NCBI GenBank assembly: GCA_030248215.1
Contig: JASANG010003629.1
Span: forward strand, 338,700-402,699
DNA length: 64,000 nt
Direction: 5' to 3'
Source: Enoplolaimus lenunculus
Taxonomy: Eukaryota; Nematoda; Enoplea; Enoplida; Thoracostomopsidae
Shown: positions 33,701-48,600 of the stretch, piece by piece
How the letters are laid out: each line of letters begins with the position of its first letter
Position numbering within the stretch: position 1 is the first letter of the stretch
Notes under the pieces: model-generated
Told to the model about the DNA's origin: nothing
Databases searched by the model: none
The model's input: only the letters and a program-made list of their open reading frames with translations
Made by a program: the position numbers and the translations under genes

Positions 33701-36614
33701 ATATTTATTTGGTGCCCCCCAAACATAATTTGTTGCCGCTCGGTTCACGTTTGAAAAACATGAAAATTACAAGAAAGACGGTGAAGAGGAATCGCCGCGT
33801 CCCCGCAAACCTTTTCGCCCCCGTCGATGTTGCCTTACATAATGCAAAAATCTTTCGGCCCCCTATTAACAATCAATTACTGGTTCCGGGACTGAGTTTG
33901 AAATTAGGTAAGGAACAGTCAAACGTTATTCTTTCTAACCAGTAGCCGGTTTACCAGCATGTAATGCATCATCCACTTTTAGTTGCGCCAACCAAGTGAA
34001 AATTGGCAACGCCTATTTCGTATTTCTGTTTTTGAAACGAAAGGCCAAAATGAAATTGAGTTTGAAAACTTTTTCAATTTCGCAATTTCGCTACTACGGT
34101 CACTGTTTAAAACTTGAGTAGGTAATTGATATGATAACAAAATTCAAATTACCAGTACTGTTTCTAAAAACAATAGCAGTATACGAAATTTGTCCAATTT
34201 TCAAATTCATCATTCAGTTGGCATCTCACGATTTGAATACGGTTAACTTCAAACTGTTTTTCCAACTTGCGGTCTCTTACAAGAAACCGAAAACTGTAAT
34301 TAATTTAGGTTTTTAACTAGCAATTTACCACTGCCGTTTATATGTGCGTTTTTCAAGTTTCTTTTCATTTTAAAACTTTGCTTTCAATTTGCCAATCAAA
34401 CTTATAAAAATGTTTCAATTTCCCATAGCCCTTACTTCTTGTATTCTTGAGTTCATTTTTTGAAATTTTCAAAGTTGAGAGAATGGTAAATTCAATCCTA
34501 GCACAAACATAATTCCAACTTTAATTCATTGCAAATTTAAAATTATCTCAAAATAAACATAATATGAGGGTCGATCTACAGCTCAGACGGTATCGCGGCA
34601 TATACGTTTCTTGTAGTACACAACTCAATAGAGCCATTGTAGCCAAAAGTTTGCATGGTTGCGTAGCTCAGTGGTTAGAGCAACGGACCGGTAATCCGTA
34701 AGGCGTGGGTTCGAGCCCCACCGCATCTGCAGCAAAATTTTCGTGAAGGGCTCTATATGGTACTGCTTAACTTAGAATAGGATACATTGAGCAGAATGCA
34801 ATTAAGAACCTTTTGTATAAAGAACTGTTTAAATGCATTCTAAAAGACGAACCAAAACCAATCGTGACTTAAGCTATTAGTATATCTGTTTACTTTTCTT
34901 CTCGCACACAAAATGTGAATTTGGGTATAACGACAATTCGTCGCCGGACAACTTGTAGCCCAAAATTTCATCGACTCGACAATTCGTCGACCATCATTAT
35001 ACTTAGGCTTTGGCTCAGGAATTACGCATACAATTATGGTTACATTTATTGATAGGCTTCAGAACACTGCCGGGCGACGAAATGTCGTAAATTGGTTAAT
35101 TTGATAGACGCAAAAGTTTTCCACACGTTACTGTTTACAATTAGCTTACGTTTAAGCTTAAGCTTAGCTTAACCCTAAACCTGAACATAAACCAATGTTG
35201 ATTGTATTAATTTAAACATTTAAGTATGGGAAGCCTAAACCAAAGCCTAAGCCTAAACCGAGTCATTATATTTGCGAGAGGATAAACTTATTTGTTGATG
35301 TAAACTTTAATTTAAGCGTTTAAGTATGGGAAGCCTAAACCAAAGCCTAAGCCTAAACCGAGTCATTATATTTGCGAGAGGATAAACTTTTTGTTGATGT
35401 AAACTTTAATTTAAGCGTTTAAGTATGGGAAGCCTAAACCAAAGCCTAAGCCTAAACCCAGTGTCATTATATGTGCGGGACAAACTTTTTGTTGGCAGTA
35501 AACAAGTACAAATTCGGTTCACCGTTGCTGCATAACAGCGATCGAGTCACGAAAATAACACTGCAAATCAGGCCAAACGTCTCCATAATCGTTGCAAACA
35601 TGCGTCGAAAATCGACCATAATTAGCTCGAGTAATTCGAATCGTTTCAAACGCAGAGCATTCAATTCGAAATTCAGCCCCTTCGCACGCGTGTCCGGTAA
35701 ATTCCGACGATTGTTGGAAGCCTGGAAATAAATTGATTTTTTTAAAAATTCAAAAATGTTGCGGTCATGGGGTCTTTAAGCATAATAGCCTTAGGTTCAT
35801 GCTTAGGCTTAAACTTTACGCTTGTGTGGAAGGGAAGTGTTCAATAGCGAAGGATGTTGTTGGCCAATTAATCGAGCAATTTTTGATTAAATTGAAGCAG
35901 TACTTAGGACAGCTGTTGAAATTAACTGCTGGACAGCAACAATTGTGAAATAATTATATAGTTTGGCTTACTTTTCGAGTGTTCTGCGGCATTTGACAGT
36001 CTGGTGTATAAACAAAATGAGTATACGTTAAATATTACATAGCTAATTAAATTACGATATATTTTCATTATATTTTTGCTAAATTAAGTATATAACTAAA
36101 ACAGATAGCGTTGTTTGAAATTGTGTGCCAGATAGGGTTGAGGTCGTGTGTTGTGATCATTAGGTACAGCATTATTCACCGGCCAGGTGCCTACCCAAGG
36201 GCACACTGGCGATGTTTTCTAAAATTTCTGGAGAGAAAAAGTATATTGACAAGTTTTAAATTAAAACCTACTGGATTACAGGGTACAAAAAATATTTCTG
36301 GCTCACAAAGTTTGCTTGCAAACAACTTTAAACGAGACTATGCCGCGTTTCGAAATGAAATCCTGGTTACGCTTCGGGCAACTGCGACAGAAGCCAGAAG
36401 TTTAATTGATCTTTGGGGTGTAATTAAGTTGGATTATTGTACACTTTTATCATTAAAAGGCTAACACTGTCTTGCTCTCAGGATCATTAGATTGGTTTAA
36501 ATGTAAGCATTTCAAATGTGATTTCAATGAATTTTTTGTTTAGCTCTAACGAAGTATATATATATATTTATATATATTTATATATATATATATGTATATA
36601 TATATTTTATTTTT

Positions 36615-36647
<33 letters not shown>

Positions 36648-39600
36648 TTATATATATATATGTATATATATATGTATATATACTCATTTTCTGAATTTTA
36701 TGTATGTAACAAAGTTGCTCAGTAATTTTAACGATTTTTGGGGTTCAGCTCAGGTTCCCCTCGCCCATGTGTACGAATTGGATGTATCGTAGGTTGTAAA
36801 ATTAGGATACTTGGTTGAGCTTTAGCCCACAATTTTGGAGTCGTTTTCCTGGAAAATCTTTGTCCTGTATTTAAGCCAAATTTGTTTATATTTCACAAAT
36901 ATATGTCAATATTTCAGAAATATTTCTCTTAATTGCTCATGAAACAAAGACTTAAATTTTATACTTTAAATTCTGAAAAATTTCTGACCCATCATTCTTA
37001 AAGATTAATGAAATAAAAGCTTGAAATTTAACACATATATGTCTGGAGTCTGTATTAAGACATAATTGTCATAAATTTCAGACAATATTTTTTAAATATA
37101 ATTTATTTTGTGTGTATACAAAAATTCGTATTAGCAAGCGCGCGTGATGTCATCTTTAAACAGGATCGCGAGCGAGAATCCGAACGCAATTTTAGTACTA
37201 AATCATATCATTAAATTTTGGTTAGGATCCGCGTTGAGGTGCCTATCCCCTATGTACCCTCTTAGTGTCGCCACTGAGTTGTATGCGCCATAACTACACT
37301 ACCCGTTAAACACGTTGTAGTATTTTTTAGTTCACTACTTAACTACAGAGTCACTACGTGTGGCAAATGATATATATGGCATAAAAACGTTAGGTTGATT
37401 TAGAATTCAATTCCAGCAAAATGTGATCCATCAATGTAGGTGTCACTTTACGCTACACGTTTCCAAATACGCCAATGTTGTACTTAAGTAGGTCACAGAT
37501 AAGTAACGTTAACCACCCGTAATGTTTGTTCTAAGTTAGTTTTTGAAACAGGCTCGCAACCTGCTCAGCATAGTAGGAGGTTGAAAAATTTACAGGAGGG
37601 GCATTCAATAATTGCAGATCACTGCCAGCCGCGAAATGTCGAAAATATACAGGTGTAATGAAAGTAGAGCCACAGGCAAAATTTTTTTGGTGTAGGTAAG
37701 CCGGACGGTGTATATTCAAATTTGTAAGCCCAACGGGTGGAGTTGTCACCAGAACCCGCGCTGGTAACGTTCTTGGTTAGTGTATATCAATAAATTTACT
37801 AGTCTACCACCCCCTGAAAACCTACGATTTCAAGGGACCCTAAACAGGATAGGGGGTTGCCGTCTTCAAGCACCCTGCACTTAGCGATTGTCACACTAAA
37901 GCTCCAAAAACTCAATTGTATACTTTATTAGAAATTATAGTTGTTACAGTAAAAGAATTAAAATCCCAAATGGGGGAAGTCGATACCTGATTGCACCCCC
38001 CTGGCTACGCCCCTGTTTATTATTAACAAAAAATTAATACGTAAGCATGCGTAGTTCGATCGCTGGTTTGCCTACGCTGCATTCGGGACGGCTCTTATTG
38101 TAACATGAGCCAGAAAACGTTTTGCCATATTAAAATTGCATGACAATATTTTGCATAAATCTTGTACATAAAAACATTTAATAACAATGCGGTAAACTGT
38201 CTTCTATTAAAGCTTATGGGATAGGTACTACTGAACTTGGTTTTCTGAGCGCTGGTTTGCCTTCGCTCCACTGCTGCTTGTAGTCCCGCATCAGCGGAAT
38301 GGCACTTACGTATAAGGCCAATATTTTGATTGTTAAACGTTTCGTCGTATTAATTGCATAAAAGGGCAATGATTGGCAATATCTTACATAGATGTGGCAT
38401 GTTAAAATATTTAGAAACAATATAATAAACCTTGTTGTATTAAAGCTTATGGGATACTACTGTACTTGTTCTCAGTTAATGTATATTTCACACCGAGGTC
38501 GTTTCTTGTTGAAATACTGAGCTTAAAATGATTTGTATAGTTTGTAGAAACGTAACAATATACCATTATAAAAATGCTTGATAATTTTTAGAATTTGTGT
38601 ATTGGCCGGTCGGCTGATCAAACGTCCCGTTGGCCACAGGCTGGCCGGCCAGTAGAAAAGGTGGTAATGGCACAACACTACTGCCAAGAGGGGTGCAAAT
38701 TTTTTCAAGAGGAAACAGGGCACTCAGCTTACTGTAAATGGGTCCGTTTTGAAACCAGAACGAATTTATGAAATAAAATATAGAATTAGATGCAGTTTAG
38801 TTGGTCGGAAATCACCTTATATCGATTCTATTCACGTTCTATAAGTTGCCTATGCTAATCTGCTACGATCTGTGTTGTTACCGTTGATCAGTACCCTGTT
38901 TACTGTAGTGACCCGAATAAAAGGGAGGACTGATATTTATTTGGCCTCTCCAGAAAGTATCTCCTGTTATTTGGTTACGAACTGTTTTATTTATTTTCAA
39001 CCCGCCCTCTGCCACCCTTCGTTACTGATATATATCCGGTATAGCAACTATCCGTTGAATTTACCGTTATTTGTCTTGCATCAAAAGCTTGTCCGATAAT
39101 GCAAGGTTATACTTTGGAATGTTACTTTCAAAACTTAAGTACGCTTTAAACTTTCTAACTCAACTTTATTTGGTCCTGGAGTCATTTATTCACAACAATT
39201 AGGGATAATTGACATTTATGGACTCTAATTAGGCTTTACGGATTCTATCCGCTTACGGACTCCTATTAGGGATACGAACTCTTAATAACAAGCCGAAACT
39301 TTATTCGCTGGGTTTGCCCTAAACTGCATTGTATAGGAACGAAACTGATCCACAGTAGCACAATTAATGAATTTCTGAAACGAAATACAAACGTGTGAAC
39401 CGGACACTGTTCGATGTCATATATTTCTAGCTCATTTACCGAGTGTCAAAATCCGTTTTTCTTTGATGTAAACTGTCATTTTTCGTGTCAAATTTTACAC
39501 CAATTGCATACCTGTGAGATGTCGAAATAGGCGACCATAACAGTGCATTTTGACAGCAGACACACAGGCTTCGCACCACAGAGAAGATCAAAGCAAACTT

Positions 39601-42600
39601 TGAGGGAGTAAGCGGTTGATTTCGCCAACTTACAAGCGGGGCTCAAACCGGTTTTAGTCCGCCGAATTCTTCAACGGAGCTGAGCCGTACACTGGCCAAC
39701 TTTTGGCTATGGGTTGGTATGGATGCTCGTTTATATGGAACCACAATTGGCAACGTTTCGAATTTTTTTGCTTCGAGTCTAAGTAGGCCCGTAGAGAGCT
39801 CACTTTGCTAGAGGGACTGAAAAGTTTTCAGGAGAGGTATATAAGGGTTTTCGTTGACTTACAAGCAAAGTTGAAACTTTTCAAGATGGGGGACAAAGTT
39901 GTTCCAGGTGGGGCTGACCAGTACCCTGGCGCCCCTATGGCTTCAGTCGCGTTCGAGTCGAATTCTTTAAATAAAGACCTGTTCAAGGTACAAATTTGAC
40001 AAGAAAATGTCACTTTGGCTGAAAACTTACATGTCTGAGGGTGGTTGTTGTGTGTCAGATGAGTTATGTATAGTTAATACATCGAATGGTGTAAACACAT
40101 GCGTGCTTGTGAATCAGGAGCACTGTCAAAATTTTAATTTCGGAACAGATAACTCCGTCTGAACGTTGCAGTTGCGAGCGACAGTAGCGAGCGAGAAATT
40201 TTTATGACGTTTACTGGTTATTCTACAGCCTGTAAAAGTACCTTTGTTTGAGTTTTATGCGGAAAATATATAAGGTACATAACCTCGCACCTCCATACGT
40301 CCTTGTGTACGTGTATGCCAAGAATTTGCATCCCCCATTGCCCCTTGTGTACGTGTATGCCAAAAATTTCTATTGAACAATGCCAGGGTCAAAAAGCCTT
40401 TCTAAAACATTAGGTCTTGAGGTAAAATTTCAAATTGAAAGCGATGATTTTTGTGTCCTTGCAGGCCCGTAGCTAAGGGAGAGGGCAGAGGGCCTATGCT
40501 CCCTCTGGGAAAATTTTGGCCAAGTCCCCCTAGAAAATTTTCAACCTTGAATTGAAATTCAACGAAAACTCTTATATATGTCCCCTGAAAACAATTATAG
40601 CATCCCTAGCAAAGTGCGCTGGATGCAGGCCTGTGTCCTTACCGAACAGAAATGAAAGCTGAAAAGTTTTATCGCCAATAACAATATGACATGACGTGTT
40701 TGTTACCTATAAAATGACCCAACGTGTAGGCATTAGGTTTAGGGCTCGAACCCTCGCCTAGTTGTTCGTGTCCCAGGGTTATATAAAGTTTTTCAGGTGG
40801 TAACACACGAACCCCCCTTCAAAATTACTGAAGAACGTAATTCGCGATTTATAGAGTGTTAGCTATGTCCCAGGGCACGCCTACTGTTATTCTCACGCTG
40901 TATTGTAAATTTGTGAGGGGTTTATTGAAGCAATTGAAATTCTGTGACAGACAATTTGAAGATTAATATACTGTTTAGGACTCAGAATAGGAAAACACGC
41001 CACATAAGCTTCTGTTAAATAATTAGCACTGAGAGCCGCAATGGATAGCGGCGTATCCAGGAATTTCTGACGGGGGGAGACGGAGTGTAAAATGTTATGG
41101 AACGCAAAAATTGTAAGGTAGGGACCTTATCATCTTATCATCAGAATGTTTCCTGAAGTGGAAACATTGTAAGGTAGGGGGGACCTTACCATTTTATCAC
41201 AAAAATTTCCGATGGGAGAACGTTCACCCCCCGCTCCCACTCTCCGGATCCGCTGGTGTGCATGTATTGCGTTTAAATTTCAACATTTCCAATCTCGAAC
41301 TTATCACGCGAAGTTTTCAATAAATTTAAATAATTGAAAATAACTAAATAAACTATTGTGCATTGCTATGCGTCGAAAGTTTTAGTTACAGAAAAAACCC
41401 GTAACCAGAGCAAGGGTGGGGGGGGGGAGCAAAGGAAGCTGAGCCACCCCGCAGAATCCGAATGGGTTTGTAAAAGTTTCATTTTTAAACAAAATGAACC
41501 TATGCTCTCGTGTTCGTTAGATCAATATCTTCCCACACGCCATGTGCTGGTGATTTTCAATTCTGAACCGATATTGCATCAGTGGTATGTGTACCAAAAT
41601 TTATTTTCTCACGCGTTGTGTGTTAATTCATATTGACTGTTTTTGCACGATTAAACCCACAATTTATTTAAACTATTTATGTGCGCACCCAAACAAAAAT
41701 GCTGGCTACGCCTACGGCTTACAATACTTGTTACGGTCGTATAAAAGTCACATTGGTTCAAAATATATTTTAAAAAATATATTTCGAACCAATGCTACTT
41801 TTAATTCGAAATATTTTTCGAACCAATGTTACTTTTACGGTCGTAAAAGTAACATTGGTTCAAAAAATATATCATAAAATACTTATTAAATGGAGTATAA
41901 AAAATTTGACCGCAAACTGCAAGAAACACAATTGAACAAAATAACATTTTCGTATCAGTGTTGACTTTAACAAGCAACACATGGCGACTATGCGTGAAAA
42001 ATACAAAGGTGTGTTTAATCAAATATCGCGGTTTTAGTTTTTTTCTAAATGACATCCATTCAGTAGCGTTTATTTTCAGTACTAAAAGAATATTATGCAA
42101 TAGTATTTTATACGAAATATTATTTCTATAAGTTCAAAACAATACAACGTTTGTAAGAACGTTTGACCAGTGGCTGTATTCAAAGTGTGGGTCAGTGTAT
42201 AGAACAGGGCCGTTACAATAGTATAAGAATTTGCCAAATGGCGGATCCATGGGGGGCACCCCGGCCGTGCCCCCCAACAGCATCTCGACAAAAATTATAT
42301 ACTTAGCAATTTTGCGACAATAGTTCGTGGTTTGCGTGTGGGTCAAAAGTAAGTTTATTACCTGTGAAATTTTGCCCCCCCCCCATTTTGAGATCCTGGA
42401 TCCGCCACTGCATTTGCCGATCCCCATTATAAAAAGACGCCCCGGCTATTTTTACACAGCGCCTGTCAGTTTTACACAGAACTGCACTAAGATTATCATC
42501 TGTGAAAATAAACCACTTCCCGCTGGCGAATAATCTATAAGCACAGTGGAAGCTTAAATTTAAATAGCAAAACTAAGCAAACCACATTTTACAGCTCATA

Positions 42601-45600
42601 TTTTAAGGAACAGACGATAAAGCTATTATAAGTTCAAGAAAAAATTGAATTCAAAACAAATACATTGGTGTAGCCACGACTGTGGTTTGGAGCCCCATAT
42701 CGCTGAGCTGGTAAAGGATACCGTTTACCTTGTAGCCTATTTTATGGCTCAAGTGTGTGATTACAAATAAGGAATGTGCTGCAAACACCAAAGCCGCTTC
42801 AAATATTTATTGTTCGCGACTACAACCGTTACATATGTTTCAACATCATCTTACGGTAAAACAATGGCCTGCTAGGATTGTCCGCATCCCAAAATCCAAC
42901 TTTAGGCCGTTTTGCAATGGCAAATCAAGGATTTTTCAGTAGGAATTTGAGGTTGGTCCAGTCCACTATGACCCGTTAATGCCGAGACTAACAATAATTG
43001 TTTCGAGATATTTTTTTCTGAGCACGTAACTTGTGAAGTATAGGCCACTTTTTTCGGACATATGTGAGCTTAGTGTACAATGTCTATAACTCAACCAGAA
43101 AATAGTGAAATGTCGGCTTCAAAGTTTTACCAACGCCGATTCAGATTCTTATTTTCAAATTTTGCCGATGCGAAACCTATATATTTCGAGGTCGATACTA
43201 AATTTTAACACTGTCATGCTTTAATAAACGTTAGTATTACTAAATTACATGGTCATAAACACAAAGAGGTAAAACCTAACAGGCATAAACCACTTTAATG
43301 CATATGCAAGTGTAATGACAACATCTCAATAACTGAGCACATTTCTTTAGTAAATACCTAACTCCCAGTCATTTTTATTGCAATCTTTGGCTGGATTGAG
43401 ACGGGGGTCATTTATTCCATTGGGGGTCAATATTTCACCCCAATATTAACAGTGCACAAATGACCGGAGAGTTTCTTTATAATGGGAGTCATTTTTTCAC
43501 ACGATGTACTATAAAGTTGGGACCCACATAGAAAATGTGCCCGGGGGTCATTTTGTTGAGGGGTCATTTGTTCATGCGACGCCAGACGATGCCTGACGGT
43601 ATTAAAATATTCAAAATGTATACCGTCAACCTAAACCACACCAAGTTTATGACCTACTTAACTTTTAGACTGACTAATCGTTGTATGATATAACCAAATA
43701 TACTTAAAGTATATACTTTGGAACCAGAGCGCCCTGCAGGTAAAAACTGGCACTACTGAACTTCAGCGTTCCAAGATTTGTAGAGACAGTCTTGGCATTA
43801 GTTAAAGATAATTTTTAAAAATTGTTTATGAAATTTTGTTATATTGGCATTGTTGTTGTCGATTTCAACTATTCTTAATGTTATAACGTCGTTAATTATT
43901 GTTTGTATTTGATAAATCATTTGCAAATAAAGGCCAAGTCGCCGAAAAATATCAATTAGGGGTACGTATGATGTAGTTCCGTATGTGGCAAAAATATCGT
44001 ATTTCAAGGTAAATAAATTTACCATTTTTCAATGAACGTTTGACCGAATGCTACAAACTCAATACGTTTGATCAAGGGTCAGTGATTAAAATAGTAAAAT
44101 AAACATCCTATAAGCATACTTTCTTGTTATAAATACGTCCGCTTCGCGAGTAACTCGACCCTGCAAGTAAAATATAGCGCCTGCAAAAATGAAATTTTTA
44201 TCCATAATTCATTTATGGCTTGTATGAATTATAAAGTATTCTGTACGATAATTACGTTTTAAAAACAATTAATTAATGTCTTATTATTAACTATTAAATA
44301 TAGCAAAGTTAAATTTTAACTAAAATTGATGATTCGTTTTAAAAATGGGTTCACTTTCTAGATCCATCATTTTGTAACATTTATGATGAAACTGTTTACG
44401 GAAGAGTTCCGTCACCACACCGATTAAACAAACGCATGAGCTCGGACAAATTCAGAGCAAACATCGAGAAATTGGGAATCCACCACTGCGAAGGTGTCCT
44501 CCATCCTGAAGTTTCAGGATAGCCCGTATCCTTGTCTGATCCGGCACAAAAAATGACGTTGAAATTTCAACACATTTTATGCATAGCCGAGCGTTTATCG
44601 TAGCTGTCTGTTGATTGGTCACAATTGACTTGAAAGGTCTTAAACACATGATACTCCAAATTTTTACACTTCTTCCTTGAAACGCAACTTCCCAGCTGAA
44701 ACATCGCACCTCTGGTCTTAAAAAGTCTCAAAGACACTAACGCGTGAAAGCCAATTTAAACCAGTTTAAGCCAACGAATTAGCTAGAACGAACACAAAAA
44801 CGTGTTAAATACTGTCTGAGAAGCCTGAAAAAATATCGTAGCTTAACCTAATTTCTAGACTAAAAATGAATTGTTACAAGAGAGACCAAGCAAATATCCT
44901 TAGGCTAATAAAATGCAAGCTACAAGGACAAAAATTAGGTTAACATGAAATCATTTTAAAGTTTCAACCAGGATATGAATCCGTTCGGTAATGGAGACTG
45001 CCATCCGCGGCGCCGTAGCTGCTGGTGTGTCAATTTGAAACCCAATAAAGCGGCTGCTCTGGGGTACGATGGCTTCAAAAATTAGTAACTTGACACCGTT
45101 TGCCTGAGAGAGACGGTATTTTTGCCACGCTGGTTTCGGTAAACAGAACTTGTGCTATTTTCAGTAAGAACTTTGTGTTGCTTAATATTGATTATAAAAA
45201 GTTATACTTTGTTCTAAATTACAATTGCTTACGTGCTTGTTTTTGAAATTCCAGCGAAAAAAAATCAATTTTTTTCCAAACATTTCATCCAGGCAAGCAG
45301 CCAGGTGTTGTTACTAAGGAAGGCACAGAGATCTATTCAGGGGTACGATTATGTTTTCTACCGTAGAATTGTTTTATGCTATCGGTTCATGTAAAGATCA
45401 GGGGCGAAACATTTTTCTGCGAGACTGCGATAGAGTAAAGCTTTTAGACTATTTTTCGCACGTGGTAAAGGCTTAACTATAAGCTATTTGTTACGCTTAG
45501 GCTTAAGGTTAGGTTCAGGCTTACGCTTAGGAATATGCTTATTTCTGCTGCTATGGCACTGTTCTATATTGGCCATGGTATCGATAAACTTTTTTGGTTA

Positions 45601-48600
45601 TCTGGCGCAATAATGACCATATGGAGATGGCATCAACCCGTCGCCTCTTGTAGTTGTGACCCTGATCTTTTTCGACTGCCTTTGTGCCCAGTACCAGCAT
45701 AATCTCATGTCGAAAAAGGAACAATATTTCTGGAACGTTTGCAAAACCAACAAACGACTATTGAACTAAAAATTGTTAAAAAATAGGGATTATATGGTTT
45801 CGGAGTACAAATTGCACATATAAATACGTTGCAATTTCAAGTAACATTGTTGCATTTATAAATATTTTGTATAAAGAAATAACGCTGTAAAGATTACAAA
45901 AAATAAATATTAATTTAATTGCAGTTTGAGACTGATAATAAGAATTACTAGTCTGCCAGTTTTGCGCAATGCGCAAAAGCTAGCGAAAGCACAAAAATTT
46001 CCTTGCAAATTTTTATTTCATAGAACAATCACGTGTATTTGAATTATTGTAAACAAAAAGTAACGCTGGAAAGTTTCCAAAATACGTATGTGGGGCGTTC
46101 CAGCTTTAATCTATAGATATCAAGAATATTAAACAACTACAAATTTAACACGAAGCTGCAAAGCAGAATACAGCTACAGAAAAAACCAAGAATAAGGCCC
46201 CAACGCTTGAAACCATCAGAGAACCGTTTGATACTCCGGTTAATATTACTTATATCGGCCTACGCACTGGGAGACATTGGACCGATAAACTGGGAACTTA
46301 GGCTTAGGCTTCGGCTTAGGCCTAGGTTTAGGCGTAAGCTTACGCATAGTTGACACTTTCCGCTTGGTCAATAGTCTGAAGAGGCGATCACTTTAATTGA
46401 TATATAGAAAGACCTTAATTAATCGAACCAATTATAGTACACCTCGTTCTAATCCATCCTATCAGCTCATGCTATTTACCATTTGGTTAATAGGTGTCAT
46501 AGCGGTAATTAACACAAATTAACCAATAAAAATTATGCTCAGTTTATGCTGCAGTTTGTTTAGAGCATATCGTCCAACCAAAATAGTATAAATAATTGGA
46601 AATTGGTGTTTTGCAGTACCAGGTGATCAAAGTAAACTGAAACCGGGAGAAATAATAGCACGCGGACAATCAACAAGAAGCCATAAAAAGGAATAATAGA
46701 GCAGTGGTTAAGTGGACACTGGTCAATTATTTGTTTACCACCGGTTTGTGTTGATAGTATTATCGTACTCAGGGCCCGGTGTTAGGATAGTCAGGGTCTC
46801 CCCCCCAATCAGGTACGAGGGGGGTTCAAATCACCAGTTTGTGTTCATAGTATTGCTGTAGTCAGGGCCGACGTCAGGATAGTCAGGGTCTCCCAATCTG
46901 AACCGAGGGAGCCCCTAATCAAATGTTTCACAACTCTTTAGCTTCGTGGTACGCGTAAAACATTTTAGTTTGCCAAGATAGGGGCACCCCAAGTATACTT
47001 TGTATACTAAAACATTTTAGTTTGCCAAGATAGGGGCACCCCAAGTATACTTTGTATACTATCCAATATGCCGTAATTTTGGCTGAATTATAGCGAAATT
47101 TGCACTGTCCAATCGAAATTTTAGCGAGATTTGCAGTGTCCAATCGAAATTTTAGCGAGATTTGCAGTGTCCAATCGAAATTTTAGCGAAATTTGCATTG
47201 TCGAATTAAAGTTTTTTTAAGTCTTTCTGAAGAATGTAAAAACTTTTTTTCAAAGCTGGGAATCTGGTTAAGTTATCAAACGTTTGCATACAGGTTTTTG
47301 AACTATAAACAAGATTTTTATACCGGGGGCAACATTAATGAAGTCAGAGATTTTAGCGCAAAGTAATAATACTCGAATAATTGAAATACGTGTTTTTCTG
47401 GTGATAAAATCAAAATTTACCCCACCGCACGTAACTTTTGATAATTTGAAACGGTTAAATCGGCTTATGTAAAGATCACGGGCGGAACGTTTTTCTGTGA
47501 AACTGCAAAAGAGTAAGATTAAGCTTTCGACTAAATTTTTCGCTTGTCTTCGGATTAGGCATAAGTTTAGGCTTAGGAATATGCTCATTCTTACGCTTAG
47601 GCTCAGGCTTAGGCTAAGGAATACGCTTATAACATGGTTCCGACCCAATAAAAATAGTTTGACATTCGCGAAAAAAACTCAGCTAAAATGTATGCAATCG
47701 TATTTGAAATTGCGAAAAATATACATTTCCTCAACGAAAAAACACCAACGTTGATTTTCAAAAGCACAAGTTCATTTAGTATAACAGTTGGCTGAACTCG
47801 TATTGAGCTAAACTCAGCCAGCGGCTTAAACCAGGATTTCGAAACGATGAGTTGACGTTTACCTAACAATTTCGAACACGAGCGTTCGTGCTGCTGAAAA
47901 ACACTTTCTTAAAAGTCTGTTACACCTCACAGCCCATCTAAAGATCAGGGGTGGAACGTTTTCTGTTTGACTAGAAAAGAGTAAGCTTAAGCTTTAGACT
48001 AATTTTTTTTGCTTAGGAGGCTTAGGCTTAGGCTTAGGAATGTGCTCATTACGCTTAGGCTTAGGCTTAGCCTTAGGCTTAGGAATATGTTAATAATACT
48101 GTTCCGCCCCTGTTCTTTACATGGTCCGACATCACATAGGATCCTTCTGGTTACCCCTGCCCGTTTGATTACACTCTAGAACCCAAGCACAATTTCAAGA
48201 ATGAAAACTAAAAGATTAAAGAAATTATACTATCATTTGGTTTGTAGATAAAAGCTTCTAGCATTTTACGTTTGGCTATGAGAAGTGCTTTTATCATTTC
48301 GATGTCCCCTGTGTATCATTTGATTTTCAAAATACTCCAAGAGCCAGCTCGGTGTATATAAGTATATTTTCAACGTGAGCTACTTTGGCCCATGTAAAGA
48401 TCAGGGTCGGAACGTTTTTTCTGCGGCACTGCAATAGAGTAAGCTTAAGCTTTAGACTAACTTTTTAGCTTGGCCTAGGTGTAGGCTTAGACTTAGGCTT
48501 AGGCACAAACTCATTCATACACTTAGGCTTAGGCTTAGGAATATGCGTATAATACAGTTCCGCCCCAGTTGTTTACATTGGCGGCTACTTTTATACTGAC

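Larger units (their letters stand above)
32570..35721 (-). other. Latrophilin exons 2-4: rhamnose-binding lectin domain
   Basis: Exons 2 and 3 encode a SUEL/RBL lectin domain (residues 20-117). Key blocks are HACEGAEFRIECSAFETI, ITRANYGRF (the conserved ANYGR), HVCNDYGDVWPDLQCY, then CNRLKSCSVAVSDNVF and the C-P-N-T-R-K-Y-L-E-V end motif. This domain begins all latrophilins and in mammals contacts teneurin. Exon 4 is a 25-residue linker. The exon 2/exon 3 border falls in the arginine codon before the CN pair. Confidence 0.92.

Noticed and set aside
35972-36000. 29-bp micro-exon before exon 2 (reading LSNAAEHSK)
   Set aside because: It has an acceptor and GTAAGC donor in a usable phase, but it would need a further upstream exon ending in another phase, and none was found. 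Exon 1 joins exon 2 directly without it.
36111-36464. + strand frame of 117 codons
   Set aside because: Longest frame in its region but with no motif, no splice partner and AT-biased codons; chance cannot be excluded.
38523-38723. Alternative signal-peptide exon (MPCFLLKKFAPLLAVVL)
   Set aside because: There is a hydrophobic start but no donor in the phase needed by exon 2. The sequence resembles local repeats. The exon at 52298-52343 fits both phase and length.
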